From NCBI GenBank assembly GCA_902777005.1, contig CACYSB010000002.1, forward strand, positions 86,202 to 150,201: a stretch of DNA of 64,000 nucleotides, given 5' to 3'. The notes under the pieces were generated by a model. It saw nothing but the letters and a program-made list of their open reading frames with translations, was not told the origin of the DNA and did not search any database. Origin of the DNA: an uncultured Bacteroidota bacterium (GTDB taxonomy: Bacteria > Bacteroidota > Bacteroidia > Bacteroidales > P3). This document shows, one piece after another, positions 61,601 to 64,000 of this stretch; the first letter of the stretch is position 1, and the number at the start of each line of letters is the position of its first letter. Position numbers and translations under genes: made by a program.

Positions 61601-63296
61601 CATCAATGTTGTTGACGAGCAGATTGCCTGCGACAGCTACGAGTGGATTGACGGCAACGTCTACACTGAGAGCAACAACACCGCTACCTTCACTGAGACC
61701 AGCGTTGACGGTTGCGACAGTATCATCACTCTGAACCTGACCATCAACTACTCCACCGAGAGCGAACTGAGCGCGACCATCCTGCAGAACCAGCTGCCTT
61801 ACACCTGGAACGACCAGGTCTTCGATGGCGCTGAGAGCAGAGACGTGGTCACTACCAACCTCGCCGGTTGCGACAGCACCATCCACTACACTCTGAACGT
61901 GATCTGGAACTCCGAGAACACCGACGAGATGGGTATCTGCGCTTCGCAGCTGCCTTACACTTGGAACGGTGTGGTCTTCGAGGCCGCCGGTACCAGACCC
62001 GTCACTCTCACGAGCGTCATCACCGGTGCCGACAGTGTGGTCATCATGACCCTCAACGTCTACCCGGAGGATAACACCGAGTTCAGCGAGGCCGCTTGCA
62101 TGAGCTACATCTGGAACAACACCACGTACACTGAGAACGGTGACTACGTCCAGCACTTCGAGAACCAGTACGGTTGCGACAGCACTGTCACTCTGCACCT
62201 GACCATCAACACTCCGGTCAACGTTGCTTACACTGAGGAAGCCTGCGAGGTCTACACCTGGAATGGCACCGAGTACACCGAGAGCGGCGACTACACCTTC
62301 GCCCACGAGGATGTCAACGGCTGCAACCAGGTCGACACCCTGCACCTGACCATCAACAACCCGGTCCACCTTGCATACACTGAGGTAGCCTGCGAGAGCT
62401 ACACCTGGTACAATACCGAGTACACCGAGAGCGGCGACTACACCTTCGCCCACACTGATGTCCACGGCTGCAACCAGGTCGACACTCTGCACCTGACCAT
62501 CAACAACCCGGTCCACGTTGCTTACACCGAGGAAGCCTGCGAGGTCTACACTTGGAACAACACCAATTACACCGTCAGTGGCGACTACATCTTCGCCCAC
62601 ACCGATGATAATGGCTGCAACCAGGTCGACACCCTGCACCTGACCATCTACAACGCTGTTCCCGAGGTTGTGACCGAAGTGGCCTACGACACCTACACCT
62701 GGAACAACACTGAGTACACCGAAAGCGGCGACTACACCTACAGTCACATCGACGCCAACGGCTGCGCTCAGGTCGACACCCTCCACCTGACGATCAACCA
62801 CTACGACAGCATTGTTGTGATCCTCACAGTCAATGACGCCAACATGGGTACCACCGACCCGGTGGCCGGCACCTACAGCTTCTACCCGGGTGACGTGGTC
62901 ACCGCCACCGCCACCGCCAACACGGGCTACGAGTTCGTCGGCTGGGTTGTGAGCAACTCCATGTTCGGTAGCGACACTGTGTCGCGCGAGGCTTCCGTGA
63001 CCTACGAGATGCTTCCCATGATGCAGGGCATGACCGTCAACGTCGAGGCCGTCTTCAGAGAGAAGGTCGGTATCGAGACCGCTGACTACAGCAACATCAA
63101 CATCTTCAGCACCGACAACAAGATCTATGTCAATGGCGCCGAGGGTATGACCATCTACATCTATGATGTCAACGGACGCTGCATGGCCCGCCGTGCCAAC
63201 GCCGCCGACAGCGAGACCTTCACCGTGGAGACCACGGGCGTGGTCCTCGTCAAGGCCGGCAATGCACCCGCCAAGCGTGTTGTCCTCGTTCGATAA
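46635..63296 (+). CDS. Giant (5,553-residue) secreted modular adhesin-like protein
   Basis: The ATG at 46635 gives a signal peptide (KRFLRFLALVALMCVPWVTQAQ); the frame is open back to 46533 but only through repeat DNA. Residues ~24-3360 mix fibronectin-III-like domains (each starting C.xPT and ending in FTT), choice-of-anchor J modules (about 286-470, 1147-1325, 2331-2496, 2889-3072, 3216-3360), three copies of a 170-residue module (24-192, 643-821, 2588-2750), a duplicated CDVEDQCEITFVLTD module (905-1019, 1780-1893) and a GEVED domain (~2074-2245). Residues 3361-3525 are InlB/bacterial-repeat-like (YEFKGWYNN). Residues 3526-5390 are about 37 cysteine-pair repeats of 47-53 residues (ACDSYEW...GCDSVVTLNLTVN). 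After one more GWV-type repeat, the end (IYIYDVNGRCMARR ... VVLVR) resembles a T9SS sorting domain. Probably a surface adhesin; ligand unknown. Confidence 0.92.
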   Translation: MKRFLRFLALVALMCVPWVTQAQTTVEIGDGTATSNLVPIGTYYNYSITEMLYTADEIGMAGTISSISFYYMGNAEKNLPIKVYMQNVDAADLSTGISLADAEQVFSGTLSVTTTAGWVTIDLDSPFAYDGTSNLLIGCIKDYLYYFSGQTWQGTSVSNMARYSQNDDNAYDVSTVPGSASSVRPNIQIAITPSGPICEKPSQIGVYDKTPNTAVVQWDSDVENYILEYKSASESEWTVISGLTSNIYTLESLLPLTSYSVRVKAVCGTDLESGYKSTTFTTPAGIPLIEAFATTSVPTQWTRYTGLLSDVQGGAALSTTTYGWNFNTGNGVFDNHARVNIYGTGCKYWLVTPSLTMQDNVQLTFDLALTKYSGELQPIDATLGADDKFVVLITTDGGTTWEILRQWDNEGSEDVYNDIACTAAGQAVAIDLSSYAGQSIAIAFYGESTVSETGSDNYLHIDNVRIDYIPSCAIPTGLSRSDVTAHSVTLSWNSEGADSWQLSVNDATEMTGGVLNSSESTFTLMGLTPETQYRVKVRSVCGGYYSEWTNNVTFTTAIACPVPTGVTVTDITTTTAVVNCTSNATLFNLMLGEQEIENVTLPYTLTNLEPSTTYTVKVKAVCGGEDGESEWSSSTTFMTADVCPDGMVCIGTGTSTSYYVPVNNYYNYSLTEQIYTAEEIGMAGAILSIDFYKAATTATEKDLDIYIVATDKDEFESTTDWITVTAADRVYSGTVTFVDNDWTTIELDNPFIYDGESNIAIVVDNNTGDYEDNTGFRVFTDTKNRALYYQSDNTNADPQNPTVTAYSRTTQKNRIRLAIGEPPACAKPAGLAVNYEGGTEATISWSSDAEEWNMRVNGEDVNATITNPYTLTGLDLATTYSVEVQAVCGNTESEWTSAVSFTTDLCDVEDQCEITFVLTDSYGDSWNGAAIQVTDVETGNVLGELANENLNGTSGSGENEENIKPLAVCNGRQIQFTWKSGNYDSEASYTVTDINDEEIFSGSGAMTEPVSYEVSCMVTNCKTPSDLAVSEIGSNSAQLSWTENGEAEAWVVAYKTGDEDFEEVDADANPYVLEGLTPETEYIVKVRPVCDDEAIKWSDVETFTTDVACPAPTELTATELTAESALLGWTGTGDNYNVRYRHASGIEQDFENGLNGWTSIDADGDGYGWVLGSEAGGIYLAEGGSLYGSDHSGEGDLATSGSYSNYLNSALTPDNYLVSPLVNLGGSISFWAVAQDANYPEEHFGVAVSTTGNTDASDFTTIQEWTMSATGATPGAKDQGTWVEITVDLSAYAGQTGYVAIRHFNCTDMFFLNIDDITISEPSNEEWSVAEAADNEILVEGLDPENKYEFQVQSVCGDVTSQWASATFTTLPNCLMPTELAVSDVTAHTAAISFVSEDAAWQYRLNGDDGNIVDIDENPFTIDGLTSETAYTVEVRTVCGDEDFSTWTAAVNFTTPVSCLPIEDLQVNDITTTSAELTWTSDAENFEVRLGEGAEQVLSYNGDIYATAIGGVGQFQWGVMFPAGTNSAAPLTKVSAYDYMAMTGTLYIYNGGDDAPGEEIASMPVEFTGAGAWVDFTFEEPVDIDVTENLWVVFDNESGASHPASTCVDEEDDANARWVAISGTWMDLADAGVPGYGFMIKANVGEEVEYGEPVACTEAAYTLNDLTPSTTYSAQVRANCGDEDGVSVWSTVIFTTEATCPAPTGLAVNYQGGNSAEVTFSSDADMWNIDINGEVIEGIESPYEMTDLEYGTTYTIKVQTDCGEETSEWTNAVSFTTDLCDVEDQCEITFVLTDAWGDGWNGAAIQVTDVETGNVLGELANENLNGTSGSDENEENIKTLAVCDGRQIQFTWISGSYDSEASYAVTDALEQEIFSGSGAMSEPVDYVNHCTPPECVMPTDLAVSDVTAHTATINFTFEADGAEYRLNGDDGTIAGIQELPLTIEGLDGATDYSIQVRAICGTNNTSDWTTAVSFTTLESCPAVTDVEVELVSTTSVNVTWNDENGAASYYIMMGDEMLGEETEPAVIINEQTATITGLTAETNYAAGAFQVFANCGELDGVSAGADVPAFFTGYCVPNPTSRDGKGITSVVFGSGDEVVNNVDETNGLPAEAPFYGNYSDMIGAMPAGLESTIAITYATGTGTVYSYGTIIWVDWNNNLTFEDDEIVYTGTSAQGSGGTPQVLEASFVVPATQELGDYRMRIAGADSYFDNYINGNATGNHSACFTSSYSVCHDYTLRVTEAPSCLPAADVTVSNIGTTTADLTWVNNNGADATYTVKNGDEVLTTEAVDGYQLTGLTPAHNYAAGTFTVIANCDETAVVNVPAFTTECDVIASMPWTENFEGFGANTVAQCWDNSASTTSSLNSNPHYVWGVYSNGGNQMIRMNNYYVQNGTALINTPAITIPAEGTYELTFEYAHNASCGDFNVNVSTDGGETFETIGTYSKGSGSSYTEPGEFTETTISLSDYAGQTVILQFFANANYGNGAIFVDNIKIDVPPTCVKPTDFVATLVPGDGSQAILEWTENGDATAWQICLNGDEDNLIDVTENPYTLENLTAEEVYTAKVRANCGDNGTSDWSNEVTFTPTNALLITVNEGTATNDKVPVYGNWCDNYSRSQFIIPASDLAEMQWGNVNKMTFYSSDASKQWGAAQFTVYVTETTETTISALADWDAMESVYEGSLSISDNVMEITFADAYQYKGGNLMIGVNQTVSGTYSSCNWYGVAADGASMGGYGTSISQQNFLPKMTFAYLPGEAPTCYKPTAVDATEITAESAIITWTRDERNAEGETYSILDENHEPVAEAEELTGDNFQLTGLEAAHEYTYYVLTNCANDEEVDMVAVTFTTLADCPAPTEVAVVENSVNAYNATISWTGYPANENGYLVSYRTAAYFDGVSEQFAGSSAPTGWTMYTGLLSNVMSGTALTTNSYAWSFGTNNNVFDSHARCNIYGNYQRWLVSPAIDVAEGFVLNFDLALTVYTSSSSASPDAGGQPDDKFVVLVSDDEMATWTILRQWDNEGSEYVYDEIPNTGENVSIDLSDFVGQTVNIAFYGESTTTNGDNNMHIDNVAVGFDVAAGDWETVNTDAEETTVELTNLEPETLYEVKVQGLCAGDAVSDESEVITFTTTPSCVPVTDVQVNNVTSNSVDVSWTAGLITDNAWQIAYRENGTSDWTEAAVYDNPFPLTDLTANTAYELRVRTFCSADEQSDWSNTVSFTTECDAFAIPYATGFESSDPTLSCWSMVDVASSTGFASDCFKFAYNTNPPQYLISPALTGTENGVQVEFDYKAGGSYAESFMVGYSTTTSEPDAFTWGEELTGITSTTYQRYYEIIPEAGVKYICIKYTANDMLALYIDNFEVKEIEEFNVNVAVSTGSDGPLGTVTSEPTDLTGLHYNDEVTLTAATDVAGYEFKGWYNNDDEGAFITDENPYTFNVTSDRYILAAFGLMQYTVSVSADDNGTAYIIDPETSEPVTSVTADYNSELTLVAEANTCYEFVNWTLNGDPVSTDASFTINVLDNNAYVANFTEKSYTGEETVTACDNYEWNGTVYEESTIVDVTLPSVEGCDSVATLYLTINNSTTGIDVQTACDSYEWIDGVTYTESNNEAQFTLEGGNAHSCDSLVTLNLTVNYSSTGIDEQVACDSYEWMDGETYTESTNEAQFTLEGANAYGCDSLVTLHLTVNNSTTGIDEQTACDSYTWIDGIEYTASNNEATFTLENANVYGCDSVVTLNLTINNSTTGIDVQTACDSYEWIDGETYTENNTTAQYIMENAAGCDSVITLNFTVRRSTSYTDMHIACDEFVWNDVTYTQSNNTATFTTINAAGCDSVVTLNLTVNYSSEGVVEETACNSFVWHGTNYTESTEDTYESVNAAGCDSVTTLYLTINHCATTTVTACDSYIWSITGDTYTESDTYIEGNDTLILTINHSNTGIETVTACDRYDWFEHTNLTVSSNDLTHEFTNVEGCDSIVTLNLTVNYSNTGIDEQVACDSYEWIDGETYTANNTVAQYTLENAAGCDSVVTLNLTINYSNTGVDEQIACDSYEWIDGVTYTESNNEATFTLENAAGCDSVVTLNLTVNYSTTGIDEQIACDSYEWIDGNTYTESNNTATFTMENAAGCDSVVTLNLTVNYSTTGIDEQTACDSYTWIDGIEYTASNNEATFTLENAAGCDSVVTLNLTVNYSNTGIDEQTACESFTWIDGIEYTESNNEAQFTLTNAAGCDSVVTLNLTVNYSNSENVVVTINENELPYTFMNTVFEAPVVNEPIEAGANVDGCDSTVYFTLIVHMNGQTNAYDTICDNELPYTWNNVEFTEAGMQSVTLEDIYGADSIVNMYLTVKFGTHTSETVVACNEYIWRGETYTESTTDVYEYTNADGCASDSTLNLTINTPVNVAYTETACEAYTWNDNEYIVSGDYTFAHNDENGCIQVDTLHLTINNAVNVAYTEAACEAYTWNNTEYTESGDYTFVHTDDNGCTQVDTLHLTINNAVNVAYIEAACEAYTWNNTEYTESGDYTFAHIDDNGCNQVDTLHLTINHSNTGVDVQTACESYTWIDGETYTESNNTATFALTNAAGCDSVVTLNLTVNYSNSEEVVMTITENQLPYTFMNIVFEAGVVNEPIAAGTNVNGCDSTVIFTLIVNMNGQTNDFRTICDNELPYTWNGVEFTEAGMQSVTLEDIYGADSVVNMYLTVNFGTHTTETVVACNEYIWRGETYTESDTYVYEYTNVDGCASDSTLNLTINTPVNESETVEACEAYTWNDNEYTVSGDYTFAHNDENGCIQVDTLHLTINNPVNVAYTEEACDVYTWNNTEYTVSGDYTFVHEDNNGCTQVDTLHLTINNSTESVVELTINENELPYTFNGEVFEGAETRDVVINNIAGCDSTIHFTLNVNWNSENTDEMTICASQLPYTWNGVVFETAGTKRAVLESVTGADSVVIMTLNVYPITNSEFSATACASYTWNDTPYAESGDYIQSFTDQYGCDSVVTLHLTINNVAINVVDEQIACDSYEWIDGNVYTESNNTATFTETSVDGCDSIITLNLTINYSTESELSATILQNQLPYTWNDQVFDGAESRDVVTTNLAGCDSTIHYTLNVIWNSENTDEMGICASQLPYTWNGVVFEAAGTRPVTLTSVITGADSVVIMTLNVYPEDNTEFSEAACMSYIWNNTTYTENGDYVQHFENQYGCDSTVTLHLTINTPVNVAYTEEACEVYTWNGTEYTESGDYTFAHEDVNGCNQVDTLHLTINNPVHLAYTEVACESYTWYNTEYTESGDYTFAHTDVHGCNQVDTLHLTINNPVHVAYTEEACEVYTWNNTNYTVSGDYIFAHTDDNGCNQVDTLHLTIYNAVPEVVTEVAYDTYTWNNTEYTESGDYTYSHIDANGCAQVDTLHLTINHYDSIVVILTVNDANMGTTDPVAGTYSFYPGDVVTATATANTGYEFVGWVVSNSMFGSDTVSREASVTYEMLPMMQGMTVNVEAVFREKVGIETADYSNINIFSTDNKIYVNGAEGMTIYIYDVNGRCMARRANAADSETFTVETTGVVLVKAGNAPAKRVVLVR
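57209..62806 (+). repeat. About 37 tandem cysteine-pair repeats in the giant gene
   Basis: Units of roughly 141-159 bp encode the pattern A-C-x-S-Y-x-W, then Y-x-x-S, then G-C-D-S-x-x-T-L-x-L-T-x-N. Two cysteines per unit about 25-35 residues apart suggest one disulfide per repeat. Three variants alternate (CDSYEWIDG, INENELPYTF, CEAYTWN), and a five-unit block (about 59170-59925) recurs as 60210-61000. Long identical DNA stretches are shared by units. Confidence 0.93.
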
Positions 63297-63317
63297 CGCA
63301 TAGTAACCCTACATGCC

Positions 63318-63355
63318 GAGGAGGCCTCCCAGACCGGGAGGCCTCCTCTTTTTTT
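63318..63355 (+). terminator. Terminator of the giant gene
   Basis: GAGGAGGCCTCCC (63318-63330) and GGGAGGCCTCCTC (63336-63348) pair over 13 bp with a five-base loop and are followed by seven T, 21 bp after the stop codon. Confidence 0.95.
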
Positions 63356-63403
63356 GCCCCACCCCCACTGGCCGTAATCAGGTCTTGCGCAGGTTCTACT
63401 TGA

Positions 63404-63625
63404 ACCCCCTCCGACTCCTCTCCGACTCCCCTCTGACAAAAAACCGTTAAACAACCACTAGGAATGCCTGTGGCATTCCGCATTGTATTGTTAAAAGCAC
63501 CAATAATCTGTACTTCCTCCGTATCCACTCCGCCCCCTCTCCGACTCCCCTCCGACAAAAAACCGTTAAACAACCGTAGAACAGTCGGAGCGGGTACGGA
63601 GCGACTACGCAGAGGGTAGGGGGTG
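63404..63625. repeat. Two R1 elements, one interrupted by a palindromic insert
   Basis: The first copy has an arm of CTCCGACTCCCCTC type and the core AAAAAACCGTTAAACAACC (63439-63457), but its right arm is replaced by about 55 bp containing GGAATGCC TGT GGCATTCC (63461-63479). The second copy (63516-63625) has a left arm, the same core and a right arm GTCGGAGCGGGTACGGAGCG. Both lie between the giant gene's terminator and the rplM promoter; no gene is seen here. Confidence 0.85.
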
Positions 63626-63650
63626 AAATGATAAAAAAGTAAAATATTTT

Positions 63651-63681
63651 TTTGCCAGTTCAAAAAATGTTAGTAACTTTG
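63651..63681 (+). promoter_or_regulatory. Promoter of rplM
   Basis: TTTG at 63651-63654, a 19-bp spacer and TAACTTTG at 63674-63681 followed by GCAC. It leaves a long (~235 nt) leader before the rplM ATG. Confidence 0.88.
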
Positions 63682-63687
63682 CACTCT

Positions 63688-63923
63688 CCAAAAATGGGGA
63701 TATTGTGCCTTGTCTACCCGTTCAAGGTGCATATTCTCAGGTTGATAAGTATGGCGACCAATTATCCGTCAGCGGTCAAAATGCGATGCAATCGGAGGAG
63801 AAAAAAGAGAAAAGTTGATATGTTGATACGTTGATATGTTGATACGTTGGTAAAAACTTATCAACTTATAAACCTATCAACTTATAAACAGAAATGAAAT
63901 TATCATCGTTAGTAAAATAAAAA
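63688..63923 (+). promoter_or_regulatory. Long rplM leader with a hairpin and an empty R3 repeat pair
   Basis: Near its 5' end GTGCCTTG and CAAGGTGC (about 63706-63731) can pair through a CCTTG/CAAGG stem, a possible regulatory hairpin. Further on, GTTGATAY units (63814-63850) face inverted TTATCAACTTATAAAC-type units (63857-63889) with only six bases between them. Confidence 0.5.
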
Positions 63924-64000
63924 ATGAGTACGTTAAGTTACAAAACCGTATCAGCCAACAAGCAGACCGTCCAGAAGGAATGGGTGCTGGTTGATGCCGA
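63924..64000 (+). CDS. rplM: 50S ribosomal protein L13, 3' end outside the window
   Basis: The first 25 codons (STLSYKTVSANKQTVQKEWV, then LVDA) match the Bacteroidales form of L13, a large-subunit assembly protein. The gene runs off the right edge. It is normally followed by rpsI, and often rpsB and tsf, in this phylum. Confidence 0.93.
   Translation, partial: MSTLSYKTVSANKQTVQKEWVLVDA

Noticed and set aside
55410..62801. A 2,463-codon open frame on the minus strand inside the giant gene
   Set aside because: It mirrors the repeat composition and codon choice of the plus-strand gene, has no signal peptide or recognisable domain, and the plus-strand frame has clear protein families.

Overview
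The window comes from a Bacteroidales-type genome (phylum Bacteroidota). The evidence is intrinsic: promoters of the form TTTG-N19/20-TAnnTTTG instead of E. coli-like -35/-10 boxes, start codons preceded by A-rich tracts and not Shine-Dalgarno sequences, a GldD gliding/secretion lipoprotein, type IX secretion (T9SS) C-terminal sorting domains, and a joined str-S10-spc-alpha ribosomal gene order with map, infA and rpmJ after secY. No tRNA or rRNA gene was seen.

Layout. 1-10.8 kb: the 3' part of fabD, then a minus-strand stretch with a T9SS-exported protein, a porin-like gene plus membrane protein and cysS, and an M1 peptidase / outer-membrane protein / rbfA / LolCE-type permease operon. 10.8-11.6 kb: a 43-residue lipoprotein and a SprT-like gene. 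11.8-30.1 kb: one long plus-strand ribosomal run from rpsL to rplQ, entered from a clear promoter and closed by a strong terminator. 30.1-36.4 kb: minus-strand yigZ, ribD, asnS, a mannose-1-phosphate guanylyltransferase, a four-helix-bundle gene and thyA; between ribD and asnS lie a structured non-coding RNA (6S-like candidate) and an A+T-rich lipoprotein gene. 36.6-42.3 kb: an ECF sigma factor, a TrmH-family methyltransferase, a second four-helix-bundle gene, thiL, pcm, gldD and a nucleotidyltransferase. 42.3-46.6 kb: arrays of an ~78-80 bp palindromic repeat carrying a GxxExxY gene, a methyltransferase with repeat units inside its reading frame, and an MntA/HepT toxin-antitoxin pair. 46.6-63.3 kb: one gene for a 5,553-residue surface protein. 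The window ends in the start of rplM.

Three things stand out. (1) Several short-repeat families are scattered through the window, and four small cargo loci (two four-helix-bundle genes, the GxxExxY gene, the mntA-hepT pair) each sit between arms of such a repeat in inverted orientation, mostly within 4-22 bp of the reading frame. Empty arm pairs also occur. This looks like a gene-cassette architecture, and I know of no description of it; the mechanism is inference. (2) Two essential ribosomal loci look deleted: rpsS lacks about 19 internal codons with a frameshift, and one deletion removes the 3' end of rpsK together with the first ~29 codons of rpsD. These are assembly errors or remarkable real lesions. 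(3) Repeat arms and units are read as protein in several housekeeping genes (methyltransferase, RibD, TrmH-like, guanylyltransferase, LolCE-type permease, a porin signal peptide).
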